Notes under the pieces: model-generated
The model's input: only the letters and a program-made list of their open reading frames with translations
Databases searched by the model: none
What the model was told of the DNA's origin: nothing
In this document: positions 23,626 to 32,276 of the stretch, one piece after another
How the letters are laid out: each line of letters opens with the position of its first letter
Position numbering within the stretch: position 1 is the stretch's first letter
Made by a program: the position numbers and the translations under genes
Assembly (NCBI GenBank): GCA_003220685.1
Contig: QHTE01000045.1
Location: 25,655 to 89,654, forward strand
Length of the DNA stretch: 64,000 nt
DNA from: Candidatus Rokuibacteriota bacterium
Lineage (GTDB): Bacteria > Methylomirabilota > Methylomirabilia > Rokubacteriales > CSP1-6
Direction: 5' to 3'

Positions 23626-24549
23626 ATGCGCGCCTTCCTGCTCCGCCGCGCGCTTCACGCCGTGTTCGTGCTGTGGGGCGTCGTCACCGCGGTCTTCTTC
23701 CTGGTCCGGCTCACCGGCGACCCGACCCCCTTCCTCGTAGATCAGAGCGCGACCCAGCAGGAGATCGCCGAGGCGCGCCGGAGCCTGGGGCTCGACCGCG
23801 CGTTGCACGTGCAGTACCTCGACTTCTTGCGGTCGGTCCCGCGCGGCGATTTCGGGACCTCGATCCGTGAGAAGCGCCCGGCGATGCAGATGGTGCTCGA
23901 GCACCTCTGGCCCGCGACCGTCGAGCTGGCGGCGGCCGCGCTCGTGCTTTCGACGATTCTCGCGATCCCGCTCGGCGTCGCCTCGGCCACCCACCGGAAC
24001 GGCGCGGTCGATCACGCGAGCCGCCTCGCCTCGCTCTTCCTCCAGTCCATGCCGAGCTTCTGGCTCGGCCTCATGCTGATCTTGCTGTTCGCCGTCGAGC
24101 TCGGCGGCCTCCTGCCCGCCTTCGGCTCCGGGAGCCTGCGCCACCTGATCCTGCCGGCGGTCACCCTGGCTGCCGCGCCGCTCGCGCAGAACGTGCGGCT
24201 GATCCGCAGCGGGATGCTCGAGGTGCTCCAGCAAGATTACGTGCGGACCGCGCGTGCCAAGGGGCTGGCCGAGCGCTTCGTGATCTACCGGCACGCGCTC
24301 CGGAACGCGGCGATCCCGGTCATCACGGTGACCGGCCTCTCGCTCGGATTCATGCTGAGCGGCGCCGTGATCATCGAGACGGTGTTCTCCTGGCCCGGGA
24401 TGGGCCGGCTGATCGTGCAGGCCGTTCCCGGCCGCGACTTCCCGGTCATCCAGGCCGGCGTCTTCGTGTTCGCCCTGATCTTCGTGGGCCTCAACCTGAT
24501 CGTGGACCTGCTCTACACGGTGGTCGACCCGCGCGTGCGCCTCACGTGA
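23626..24549 (+). CDS. Peptide-type ABC permease, DppB-like
   Basis: A 307-residue inner-membrane permease. It has the DppB N-terminal helix, RSLGLDRALHVQYLDFL, GDFGTSIREKRP and the EAA loop DYVRTARAKGLAERFVIYRHALRNA. Five to six transmembrane helices are visible. The stop overlaps the next permease start as GTGA, so the two are made together. Length is normal for the family. Confidence 0.95.
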   Translation: MRAFLLRRALHAVFVLWGVVTAVFFLVRLTGDPTPFLVDQSATQQEIAEARRSLGLDRALHVQYLDFLRSVPRGDFGTSIREKRPAMQMVLEHLWPATVELAAAALVLSTILAIPLGVASATHRNGAVDHASRLASLFLQSMPSFWLGLMLILLFAVELGGLLPAFGSGSLRHLILPAVTLAAAPLAQNVRLIRSGMLEVLQQDYVRTARAKGLAERFVIYRHALRNAAIPVITVTGLSLGFMLSGAVIIETVFSWPGMGRLIVQAVPGRDFPVIQAGVFVFALIFVGLNLIVDLLYTVVDPRVRLT

Positions 24550-25388
24550 GCGGGCTCGCGCGCGATGTGAGCGCGCTCCTCGGGCTAGTCGTCATCGGCG
24601 TCACCATCCTGCTGGCCGCGCTCGCCCCCGCGCTCTCGCCCGCGGATCCAGTCAAGAACAGCCTCGTCGACCGTCTCACGCCGCCGATGTGGGTCGGCGG
24701 CGGGAGTGCCCGGCATCCACTCGGCACCGACACCCTCGGCCGCGACGTGGCGAGCCGGCTCCTCTACGGCGCGCGGGTCTCGCTGATCGTCGGCCTGGCG
24801 GCCGTGGCCGTCGCCGGCGTGCTGGGCGTCGCGCTCGGGCTCCCGTCCGGCTACTACCGGGGCTTCGCGGACGATGCGCTCATGCGCCTGGGCGACGTGC
24901 AGCTGGCGTTCCCCGTCCTCGTGCTGGCGGTCGCGGTGCTCGCCGTCCTCGGCGCGAGCCTGGCGAACGTCATCCTCGTGCTCGGGGTGACGGGTTGGAT
25001 CACCTACGCGAGAATCGTGCGCGGCGAGACGCTCTCGCTCCGCCAGCGGGAGTTCGTCGAGGCCGCGCGGGCCCTCGGCGCGACCGACGGTTATCTGCTC
25101 TGGCGGCACATCCTGCCGAACGTGCTGCCGCCGGTGACGGTCGTCGCGACCTTCTCGGTGGCGCGGACGATCATCGCCGAGGCCTCGTTGAGCTTTCTCG
25201 GGCTCGGCATCCCGCCGCCGGCGCCGAGCTGGGGGGCGATGCTCGACGAAGGGCGCAACTACATCACGACCGGCTGGTGGCTGGCCCTGTTCCCGGGGCT
25301 CGCCATCCTGCTGCTGGTCCTGGGGATCAACCTGGTCGGCGACTGGCTGCGCGATCAGCTCGATCCCCGGATGGAGCGCAGCATGTGA
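24546..25388 (+). CDS. Peptide-type ABC permease, DppC-like
   Basis: A 280-residue partner permease starting at GTG within the DppB stop. It shows HPLGTDTLGRDVASRLLYGARVSL, the EAA loop REFVEAARALGATDGYLLWRHILPN, and the C-terminal SFLGLGIPPPAPSWGAML typical of DppC. Five to six transmembrane helices are seen. It ends 33 bp before murB, which probably has its own promoter. Confidence 0.95.
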   Translation: MSGLARDVSALLGLVVIGVTILLAALAPALSPADPVKNSLVDRLTPPMWVGGGSARHPLGTDTLGRDVASRLLYGARVSLIVGLAAVAVAGVLGVALGLPSGYYRGFADDALMRLGDVQLAFPVLVLAVAVLAVLGASLANVILVLGVTGWITYARIVRGETLSLRQREFVEAARALGATDGYLLWRHILPNVLPPVTVVATFSVARTIIAEASLSFLGLGIPPPAPSWGAMLDEGRNYITTGWWLALFPGLAILLLVLGINLVGDWLRDQLDPRMERSM

Positions 25389-25408
25389 GGGAACGCGCGG
25401 CGACGCGA

Positions 25409-25414
25409 TATTCT
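25409..25414 (+). promoter_or_regulatory. -10 box TATTCT, 7 nt before murB (leaderless candidate)
   Basis: TATTCT ends 7 nt before the murB ATG. The only purine run between them (AGGGG) is 1 nt from the ATG, too close to act as a ribosome-binding site. Confidence 0.4.
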
Positions 25415-25421
25415 CAGGGGT

Positions 25422-26474
25422 ATGTCGCCGCTCGAGAACGTCCGCCTGGCCGAGCATTGCACGCTCGGCGTGGGGGGGCCGGCGCGCTTCTTCGTCGAGG
25501 CGCGCGAGGAGGCCGCCGTGCTCGAGGCCCTCGAGTGGGCGCGCGCCCGGCGGCTGCCGATCCGTGTGCTCGGCGGCGGCTCCAACCTCGTCGTCGCCGA
25601 CGAGGGGATCGACGGCCTCGTGGTGAAGATCGCGCTGCGCGGCCTCGACACGCGCGAGGCGCACGGCGTGGTGGAGGTGACGGCGGCGGCCGGCGAGCCC
25701 TGGGACGAGCTGGTGCGGCTCTGCGTCGACCACGGCTGGGCGGGCTTCGAGTGCTTGAGCGGGATCCCGGGCCTGGTCGGCGCGACGCCGATGCAAAACG
25801 TCGGCGCCTACGGCCAGGAGGTGAGCGAGACGGTGATCCTCGTTCGTGCGCTGGACGCACGCACCGGGCGCATCATGACCTTCGAGAATCGCGAGTGCCG
25901 GTTCGGCTATCGCGACAGCTTCTTCCGGAGCGACGAGCCCGGACGGTACGTCATCCTCTCGGTGGCCTACCGGCTGCGTCCGCGCGGGGCCCCGACCGTC
26001 CGCTACGCCGACGTCGAGAAGGACCTGGCCGCCCGCAGGATCGCGAAGCCGTCATTGACCGACGTGCGCGCCAGCGTGATCGCCATCCGCCGGACCAAGT
26101 CGATGGTGCTCGATCCCGGGGACGAGAACCGCCGGAGCTGCGGCTCGTTCTTCACCAATCCGATCATCGCCGACGCCGAGCTGGCCGCGGTGGAGTCGCG
26201 CGCCGGCGATCGGACGATGCCGCGCTGGCCGCTGCCGGGAGGCCGGGTGAAGCTCTCCGCCGCGTGGCTGATCGAGCGCGCCGGCTACACGCGAGGTCAC
26301 GGCGACGGGCCGGTCGGCCTCTCGACCAATCACGCCCTCGCGATCGTCGCCCACGACGGCGCGCGCGCGCGCGACGTCGTCGCGTTTGCCCGCCGCGTGC
26401 AGACGGCGGTGGCGGATCGCTTCGGCGTTCGCCTGGCGCCCGAGCCGGTCTTCTGGGGCCTGGCCGCGCTGTGA
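25422..26474 (+). CDS. murB: UDP-N-acetylenolpyruvoylglucosamine reductase
   Basis: A 350-residue FAD enzyme reducing enolpyruvyl-UDP-GlcNAc to UDP-MurNAc, the second step of peptidoglycan precursor synthesis in the cytoplasm. Type I MurB features are LAEHCTLGVGGPARFF, RVLGGGSNLVV, ECLSGIPGLVGATPMQNVG, the Arg in FGYRDSFFR, the catalytic Ser in RSCGSFFTNPII and the late Glu in APEPVFWG. Length fits the E. coli type (342). It is isolated from other cell-wall genes, lying between a peptide importer and a PilZ regulator. Its stop overlaps the next start as GTGA. Confidence 0.95.
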   Translation: MSPLENVRLAEHCTLGVGGPARFFVEAREEAAVLEALEWARARRLPIRVLGGGSNLVVADEGIDGLVVKIALRGLDTREAHGVVEVTAAAGEPWDELVRLCVDHGWAGFECLSGIPGLVGATPMQNVGAYGQEVSETVILVRALDARTGRIMTFENRECRFGYRDSFFRSDEPGRYVILSVAYRLRPRGAPTVRYADVEKDLAARRIAKPSLTDVRASVIAIRRTKSMVLDPGDENRRSCGSFFTNPIIADAELAAVESRAGDRTMPRWPLPGGRVKLSAAWLIERAGYTRGHGDGPVGLSTNHALAIVAHDGARARDVVAFARRVQTAVADRFGVRLAPEPVFWGLAAL

Positions 26475-27175
26475 GCGCCATGCGGATCCTGATCGTGGAG
26501 GACGACGAGCGGCTGGCCGAGATCTTCCGCGACTTCATCGCCGAGCTCGGCTATCAGCCTACCGTCGTCGGCAGTGCCGAGGCCGCGCTCGAGGCGCTGA
26601 CGAGCGCCAGACCGGACACGATCCTGCTCGACGTCCGCCTGCCGGGCATGAGCGGCGTCGAGCTCTTGAGCCATCCGGCCGTGCGCGAGGCCGAGGTGCC
26701 GGTGGTCGTCGTCTCGGGCGTCGCCACCGAGACGGAGGCGCGCGCGTGCCTCAAGCTCGGCGCGCTCGACTTCATCCGCAAGCCGGTCACGCTCGAGCGG
26801 CTGGGCCAGGTTCTGGCGTACCTCGGCCCCTTCGCGCTCTCCCGCCGGCAGCGGGGCGAGCGCCTGCCCGAGCGCCGGCCCGCGGCGCGCGCGGCGGTGA
26901 AGCTCGGCGTCCGGATCGCCGCCTCGAACGGCACCCTCGACGGCACGTGCCTCGAGATCTCGTCCACCGGCATGAAGGTGCGCGTGAGCCGCCGCCTCCG
27001 CGCCGGGCAGGCGGCGAAGCTCGAGTTCACCCCGCCCGACGGCGGCGGGCCGATCGACGTCCTCGCCCTCGTCGTCCGCGTCGACCCCGACAGCGCCGCA
27101 TTCTGGTTCCTCGACCTGATGGCGCACGATTCGGATCGAATCAACACGCTTGTCGACCGGTTGCAGCAGCGCTAG
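26471..27175 (+). CDS. Response regulator with REC and PilZ-like domains
   Basis: A 234-residue protein (231 if the ATG at 26480 is used). The receiver domain (about 4-120) has E/D acidic residues in IVEDDE, phospho-acceptor D54 (ILLDVRLPG), Ser in VVVVSGVA and Lys in FIRKPV. The C-terminal part (about 130-230) resembles PilZ, the cyclic-di-GMP-binding fold: an Arg-rich entry (ERRPAARAAV) and EISSTGMKV, close to the [D/N]xSxxG motif but with Glu first. It could link phosphorylation to cyclic-di-GMP sensing. It starts in murB, and a strong hairpin follows its stop. Confidence 0.85.
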   Translation: MSAMRILIVEDDERLAEIFRDFIAELGYQPTVVGSAEAALEALTSARPDTILLDVRLPGMSGVELLSHPAVREAEVPVVVVSGVATETEARACLKLGALDFIRKPVTLERLGQVLAYLGPFALSRRQRGERLPERRPAARAAVKLGVRIAASNGTLDGTCLEISSTGMKVRVSRRLRAGQAAKLEFTPPDGGGPIDVLALVVRVDPDSAAFWFLDLMAHDSDRINTLVDRLQQR

Positions 27176-27200
27176 CCAGACGGCTGCAAAGCCGTCTGGC
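27175..27200. terminator. Bidirectional hairpin between convergent regulator genes
   Basis: GCCAGACGGC and GCCGTCTGGC form a perfect 10-bp stem around TGCAAA, beginning at the last base of the PilZ-regulator TAG and ending 5 bp before the facing gene's stop. There is no U-tract on either strand, so termination would be factor-assisted or non-canonical. Confidence 0.65.
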
Positions 27201-27204
27201 GGTC

Positions 27205-27633
27205 TCAGCCGCCGGGAGCCCCGCTGGATCCGAGGGCGAGCGTGACGAGGCGGTTCAGCTCGCGCTGATCGAACGGCTTGTGCAGATAGCCGGCGGCGCC
27301 TTCGATCAGCGCCTCGGCCTCCTTCTCGGTGTTCCAGACCCCGGTCATCATGAAGATCGGCGCCTCGACGCCGAGCCGGCGGGCACGCTTGAGCAGGTCG
27401 AGGCCCTGGATCCAGGGCCAGGGGTCGCCCAGCATCGGGACGACCAGGTCCAGCAGGACGAGATCGAACCGCTCGCGCCGCAGCAGATCGTACGCGTCGA
27501 CGACGGTGTAGGCCGGCGTGATCTCGTAGGCGTGGCCGTGCTCGAAGCGGGCGAAGATCTCGCGCAGCAAGTCGATCAGCATGGGCTCGTCGTCGACGAT
27601 GAGGACGCGCTTGGTCACGGCTCGCCCGTTCAC
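27205..27633 (-). CDS. Single-domain response regulator (REC only)
   Basis: A 142-residue receiver protein with no output domain: DD in LIVDDEP, phospho-acceptor D62 (LVLLDLVVP), Thr in FMMTGVW and Lys in YLHKPFD. The GTG at 27633 overlaps the adenylate cyclase stop (GTGA); a second GTG at 27618 is possible. The coupling implies that the receiver and the cyclase act in one pathway, perhaps with the receiver carrying phosphate to or from the cyclase system. It faces the REC-PilZ gene across a hairpin. Confidence 0.88.
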   Translation of the reverse strand: MNGRAVTKRVLIVDDEPMLIDLLREIFARFEHGHAYEITPAYTVVDAYDLLRRERFDLVLLDLVVPMLGDPWPWIQGLDLLKRARRLGVEAPIFMMTGVWNTEKEAEALIEGAAGYLHKPFDQRELNRLVTLALGSSGAPGG

Positions 27634-29171
27634 GCCAGCCGATAGACCTCGACTTCCACCGATTTTCCCTTGACCCGCACCGCCGGCAGCCGGACCAGAT
27701 CGAACCGGCCGTCCAGGAGGCGCCGGGTGTCGCCGCTGACGAGGATGTCGGAGCCGAGCTCCTTGTTGAGGCTCTGGATCCGCGAGGCGAGATTCACCGG
27801 ATCGCCGACGAGCGCGTACGAGTGCCGCTCGGCGCTCCCGATGTTGCCGGCGAGGACCGAGCCGGTGTGGATGCCGATGCCGTGGCGGAGCGGGGTCTTG
27901 CCGGCCCGGACGCGCTCGGCGTTCCACGCCTGAAGGCGCCGGCGCATCTCGAGCGCGGCGCGCACCGCCATCTCCGCGTGCGCGGGATCGGCGACCGGCG
28001 CGCCGAACGCCGCCTCGATCTCGTCGCCGATGAACTGGAGCACGAGTCCGCGATGGGCGCGGATGGCCTGATCCATCTCGGCGAAGTACGCGTTCAGGTC
28101 GCGAACGACCTCGCGAGGCGCCGTCGCCTCGACCCACGGCGTGAAATCGCGGAGGTCCGCGAACAGGATCGTCACCTCCTGCGCCTGTCCCTCGAGCGAG
28201 ACCCGGCCCGCCAGGATCTCATCGCGGATCTCGCGGCTCACGTACTTCCCGAACGTCTCCTTCAAGAACTCGCGCTCACGGAGACCGCCGACCATGCGAT
28301 TGAAGCCCTCGGCCACGGCGCCGATCTCGTCGTTGCTCACGACGGGACAGCGCGTGTCGAGATCGCCCTGCTCGACCTCGCGCATGGCGCTCCGGAGCTG
28401 GCCGAGGGGAGCGGCGACGCTCCCGGCGACGTAGAGCGAGAGCCCGATCGCCGTCAGCGCACCAACCGCGACGATGAACACGATGAAGGCCAGCATGTTC
28501 TCGACGATCCGCGGCGCCGCCGCCGGGTCGACGCCGGGCAGCGCGGCGGCGCGCGTGTAGGCGAGGACCCCGAGGAGCGAGAGCGGGATGACGCTCAGCA
28601 TGACGAAGATCACGAGCAGGCGGACCCGCACCCGGAGGCGGAGCACGCCCGGCACCGCGCTCAGATCGCCCCCGGGGAAGAAGGCGGGCAGCGCGCGCCG
28701 CCACTGATGCTCGACCGCGAAGAAGACGAGCGCGGCGGTCACCGTCCCCGCGACGCCGGTGATGCCGAACAGCGAGCGGAGCGACCGCTCGGGCGTGAAG
28801 ATGCCCCAGATGACGGGATAGAGCACTCCCCAGATGAGACCGGCCCCGATCCAGCCGGCGAACGCGAGCGCGCCGAACACGTAGGGCACCATGATCGCGC
28901 GGCGCCGCACGAGCTCCGGGTCGGCACTCGCGGCGAGGTCGGAGCGGTCGAGCGGGCGCGACCAGCGCGAGCCCCAGACGATCCCCGCCGTGATCAGTGC
29001 GCCGAAGCAGACCACGTTGAAGAGGATCTCGCCGCGGGAGATCCGCGCCTGGAACTGCGGCGCCGTGAAGTCGACGAAGCGGAAGTAGAACCACGTCAGC
29101 AGCGCGCCGACGAGATTGCCGAGGAGCTGGATCAACGTCAGCTTCCCGAATACGAGCCTGACGTTCGCCAT
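27630..29171 (-). CDS. Membrane-bound class III adenylate/guanylate cyclase with HAMP
   Basis: A 513-residue protein with about six transmembrane helices (residues 10-270), a HAMP linker (AAPLGQLRSAMREVEQGDLDTR, NDEIGAVAEGFNRM) and a C-terminal class III cyclase domain (about 330-510). Catalytic features are intact: the first metal Asp in LFADLRDFT, the second in QFIGDEIEAAFG, GIGIHTG, and the purine/ribose/phosphate residues in YALVGDPVNLASRIQ. It should make cAMP; the specificity residues look adenylate-type but are not decisive. The ATG at 29171 has no Shine-Dalgarno. A TAGACT box lies 8 nt upstream. Confidence 0.9.
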   Translation of the reverse strand: MANVRLVFGKLTLIQLLGNLVGALLTWFYFRFVDFTAPQFQARISRGEILFNVVCFGALITAGIVWGSRWSRPLDRSDLAASADPELVRRRAIMVPYVFGALAFAGWIGAGLIWGVLYPVIWGIFTPERSLRSLFGITGVAGTVTAALVFFAVEHQWRRALPAFFPGGDLSAVPGVLRLRVRVRLLVIFVMLSVIPLSLLGVLAYTRAAALPGVDPAAAPRIVENMLAFIVFIVAVGALTAIGLSLYVAGSVAAPLGQLRSAMREVEQGDLDTRCPVVSNDEIGAVAEGFNRMVGGLREREFLKETFGKYVSREIRDEILAGRVSLEGQAQEVTILFADLRDFTPWVEATAPREVVRDLNAYFAEMDQAIRAHRGLVLQFIGDEIEAAFGAPVADPAHAEMAVRAALEMRRRLQAWNAERVRAGKTPLRHGIGIHTGSVLAGNIGSAERHSYALVGDPVNLASRIQSLNKELGSDILVSGDTRRLLDGRFDLVRLPAVRVKGKSVEVEVYRLA

Positions 29172-29179
29172 CCGCCAAA

Positions 29180-29185
29180 AGTCTA
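29180..29185 (-). promoter_or_regulatory. -10 box TAGACT, 8 nt before the cyclase start (leaderless candidate)
   Basis: Read on the minus strand, TAGACT ends 8 nt before the ATG at 29171 with no Shine-Dalgarno between. It lies back to back with the TAGATT box of the divergent gene. Confidence 0.4.
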
Positions 29186-29208
29186 GCCGAGGCGACCGGC
29201 GCGCGCGT

Positions 29209-29214
29209 GGTAGA
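29209..29214 (+). promoter_or_regulatory. -10 box TAGATT before the molybdenum hydroxylase gene
   Basis: TAGATT ends 12 nt before the ATG at 29227. No Shine-Dalgarno is seen, so a very short or absent leader is likely. Confidence 0.4.
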
Positions 29215-29226
29215 TTGCGATTCGAC

Positions 29227-31521
29227 ATGATCGGGAGCTCGCCGCGGCGGAAGGAAGACCAGCGCCTCCTGACCGGCCACGGTCGGTACGTCGACGATCT
29301 CGCGCGCGACGGCACCCTGTTCCTCGGCGTGGTCCGGAGCACGGAGGCCCACGCCCGGCTCACCAAGGTCGCCACTGCGCCGGCGCGTGCCCTGCCCGGC
29401 GTGGCGCTGGCCTGGAGCGCCGCGGATCTCGGCCCGGTCGCGCCGAACATGCCGACCGCGTACGGCGGCGCCCAGAAGGGGCGCGCCTGGGCTCAGCCGG
29501 TGCTCGCGCGGGACGTCGTCCGCCACGTGGGTGAGCCCGTCGCCGTCGTGGTCGCCGAGAGCGCCTACCAGCTCGCGGACGCGCTCGACGCGGTGACGGT
29601 CGGTTACGAGCCGCTGCCGGCGCTGCCGACCGCCGAATCCTCGCTCGCCTCGGGCGCGCGCCTGCACGAGGGCTGGCCCGACAACACGGCGATCGTGGCG
29701 CGCGGCGCCGTGGGCGACCCCGAGCGGGCGATGGCCGGCGCGCACCTCGTCGTCCGCGAGCGGCTGCGCCATCCGCGGCTCAGCGCGGTGCCGATCGAGA
29801 CGCGCGGCGTGCTCGCGTATCGCGACCGGAGCTCCGGCGTGCTCGTGGTGTCGTCGTCCACCCAGAGCCCGTACACGTTACGCGACGTGGTCGCGGCGGC
29901 GCTCGGCCTGCCCGTCGAGGAGGTGCGCGTCATCGTGCCCGACGTCGGCGGCGGCTTCGGGCCGAAGGGACCGATCTATCCCGAGGAGATCCTGGTGGCC
30001 GCCGCCGCGCATCGGCTCGGACGACCGGTCAAGTGGATCGAGAGCCGTCGCGAGAACCTCGCATGCATGGGCCACGATCGCGAGCAGAGGCACGAGGCGC
30101 GCATCGGGTTCGCGCGCGACGGCACGATCGTCGCGGTCGACGCCGCGTTCGTCGCCGACGTCGGCGCCTATCCGCTCCAGGGCGACGGGCTCACCGCGAA
30201 CACGGTCAACCACCTGCCCGGCCCGTACCGCGTCCCCCACTATCGCAACACCGGCACGAGCGTGGTCACGACGAAGAACCTGAACGCTGCGTATCGCGCG
30301 GCCGGGCGGCCCGAGGCGGTGTTCGTGATGGAGCGGCTGATGGACATCGGCGCCCGCCGGCTCGGTCTCGATCCCGCCGAGCTCCGCCGGCGCAACTTCG
30401 TGCGCCCCTCGGAGATGCCCTACCGTCCCGGCCTGACCTACAAGGACGGCGTCGCGATGACGTACGATCCCGGCGATTTCCCGGCCGCGTTCGAGCGCGC
30501 GCTCGCGCTCTTCGGCTACGACGCGTGGCGCCGCCGTCAGAAGGCGAGCGCGGGCGGGACGCGCCGCATCGGCGTCGGCCTCGCCTGCTACGCGCAGGGG
30601 ACCGGACTCGGCCCCTACGAGGGCGCGACCGTGCGCGTCGACCCGAGCGGCAAGGTGTACGTCTACATCGGCGTGACGGCCCAGGGGCAGGGCCACGCGA
30701 CGACGTTGGCGCAGATCGCGGCCGCCGAGCTCGGCGCCGCCTGGGAAGACGTCCAGGTCAACACGGGCGACACGGCCATGTTCCCGTTCGGCATGGGCAC
30801 CGGCGGCAGCCGCGTGGCCGCCAACTCCGGCCCCGCCGTCGCGCAGACCGCGCGCGAGGTGCGCGAGCGCGCCACGCGCGTCGCCGCCGAGATTCTCGAG
30901 TGCGCGCCCGAGGACGTGCGCATCGAGCAGAGCCGTGTCCACGTCGTCGGCATGCCGCATCGAGCCGTGAGCCTGGGCAAGGTCGCCCACGCCGCCGTGA
31001 AGTCCAAGGCGCTCAAGGCGACCGGAGAGCCCGGCCTGCACGCGTGCACCTACTTCTACCCTGACACCGTCACGTGGGCGTTCGGCACGCAGGCCGCGGC
31101 GGTCGAGGTCGACGTCGAGACGTGCGAGATCCGCCTGCTCGCGTACGCGATCGTTCACGATCCCGGCCGCGCCATCAATCCGATGATCGTCGAGGCCCAG
31201 CTCCAGGGCGGCGCCGCGCAGGGCATCGGCGCCGGGCTGATGGAAGAAGTCGTCTACGACGGCAGCGGCCAGCTCCTCACCGGCAGCCTGATGGACTACG
31301 CGATCCCGAAGGCCGACCAGCTTCCCGCGCTCGCGGTGGTGCTCGACGAGCACCCCTCGACCATCAACGCGCTCGGCATCAAGGGCGTCGGCGAGAGCGG
31401 AGCCATTCCCGGCGCGGCGGCCATCGCGAACGCGGTCGAAGACGCCGTCGCCGACCTGGGCGCCACCATCCGCGAAGTCCCGGTCACGCCCGCCCGGCTC
31501 TTCGCCGCTCTCGCTCGCTAG
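29227..31521 (+). CDS. Xanthine-dehydrogenase-family molybdopterin-binding large subunit
   Basis: A 764-residue molybdenum hydroxylase catalytic subunit, close to the usual 770-800. It starts MIGSSPRRKEDQRLLTGHGRYVDD and includes GGGFGPKGPIYPEE, the loop AAYRAAGRPEAVF, QGQGHATTLAQIA, GTGGSRVAANSGP and the conserved active-site Glu in GIKGVGESGAIPG. The loop is AYRAAGRPE rather than AYRCSFR, so it is not a form I CO dehydrogenase. The FAD and iron-sulfur subunits normally encoded beside it are absent on both sides, making it an orphan. The substrate may be an aldehyde or N-heterocycle. Confidence 0.9.
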   Translation: MIGSSPRRKEDQRLLTGHGRYVDDLARDGTLFLGVVRSTEAHARLTKVATAPARALPGVALAWSAADLGPVAPNMPTAYGGAQKGRAWAQPVLARDVVRHVGEPVAVVVAESAYQLADALDAVTVGYEPLPALPTAESSLASGARLHEGWPDNTAIVARGAVGDPERAMAGAHLVVRERLRHPRLSAVPIETRGVLAYRDRSSGVLVVSSSTQSPYTLRDVVAAALGLPVEEVRVIVPDVGGGFGPKGPIYPEEILVAAAAHRLGRPVKWIESRRENLACMGHDREQRHEARIGFARDGTIVAVDAAFVADVGAYPLQGDGLTANTVNHLPGPYRVPHYRNTGTSVVTTKNLNAAYRAAGRPEAVFVMERLMDIGARRLGLDPAELRRRNFVRPSEMPYRPGLTYKDGVAMTYDPGDFPAAFERALALFGYDAWRRRQKASAGGTRRIGVGLACYAQGTGLGPYEGATVRVDPSGKVYVYIGVTAQGQGHATTLAQIAAAELGAAWEDVQVNTGDTAMFPFGMGTGGSRVAANSGPAVAQTAREVRERATRVAAEILECAPEDVRIEQSRVHVVGMPHRAVSLGKVAHAAVKSKALKATGEPGLHACTYFYPDTVTWAFGTQAAAVEVDVETCEIRLLAYAIVHDPGRAINPMIVEAQLQGGAAQGIGAGLMEEVVYDGSGQLLTGSLMDYAIPKADQLPALAVVLDEHPSTINALGIKGVGESGAIPGAAAIANAVEDAVADLGATIREVPVTPARLFAALAR

Positions 31522-31724
31522 TCCCAAGACACCGCGAACCGCGCTCCCGGCGTCGGCCTGCGAGGCCCTCGCGTGTCACAGTGGCAGGCACAGGCCGATA
31601 CCCCGCGCGGTGAAAGCCGCGAGATTTCGTACTTTCCGATTGGCAACGGCCTTGCGTAGAGAGCTCTCGGCGCCACAACGGCCGAAGAGCGTCCGGCGCA
31701 GACGTGCGCGCGGGAGGTGCGGAG

Positions 31725-32276
31725 TTGGCCAAATTCAGGGAGCCCGCCAGCAACCAGGGGGAAGCCGCCGTCGTCAACTCGCTCATCAGAAAGCTGCGGC
31801 CCTACGCACCCGAGACATCATACGTGTCCGAGCGGCCGTCGACGATCGGCGCGCGACCGCTCTCGCGCCTGCGCCCGATCAAAGCCTCGATGTCGGTGGC
31901 GGGCGTCTGGTCCTGCGTCGCCCTCGGTGTCCTGCTCGGCGCCGCCCTGCCGCAGTGGCCCTACGCGAAGGCCTGCGGCTGGTGGCTCGGTCTCTACATG
32001 GCCGCCGTCGAGATCGTCGTGGTCGCGGGAATCTGGGCCGCTCGCGCGTCGTGGAAGAGCCGGCTCGGCTTCGCGCACGTGATCGCCGTGTGCACGATCA
32101 TGTGGGGGCTCGGGCTCACGGCGCAGGAGGTCTTGCCGCGGATCGGCTACGCGAAGGCGCGGCTCGCCTGGCGATGCCACGACGGGCACGCGTCACTCCC
32201 GAACGCGGCCCAGCTCGCCGCGCTGAAGCGGCCCGACGACTCCACCTCGCCCGCTGAGCGCCGCGCGACCCGCTAG
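31725..32276 (+). CDS. Small membrane protein of unknown function
   Basis: A 183-residue protein starting at TTG 31725 (GGGAGG 8 nt upstream); a GTG at 31704 in the same frame is possible. After a hydrophilic, possibly cytosolic segment of about 60 residues come three hydrophobic segments (GVWSCVALGVLLGAALP, WWLGLYMAAVEIVVVAGIW, HVIAVCTIMWGLGLTAQ) and a polar tail with a single CH pair. I recognise no family. Its TAG shares CTAG with the facing permease stop. The 203-bp gap upstream (31522-31724) shows nothing else. Confidence 0.6.
   Translation: MAKFREPASNQGEAAVVNSLIRKLRPYAPETSYVSERPSTIGARPLSRLRPIKASMSVAGVWSCVALGVLLGAALPQWPYAKACGWWLGLYMAAVEIVVVAGIWAARASWKSRLGFAHVIAVCTIMWGLGLTAQEVLPRIGYAKARLAWRCHDGHASLPNAAQLAALKRPDDSTSPAERRATR

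Noticed and set aside
29227..31521. Aerobic carbon-monoxide dehydrogenase CoxL
   Set aside because: The form I signature AYRCSFR is replaced by AYRAAGR, and CoxM and CoxS are missing.
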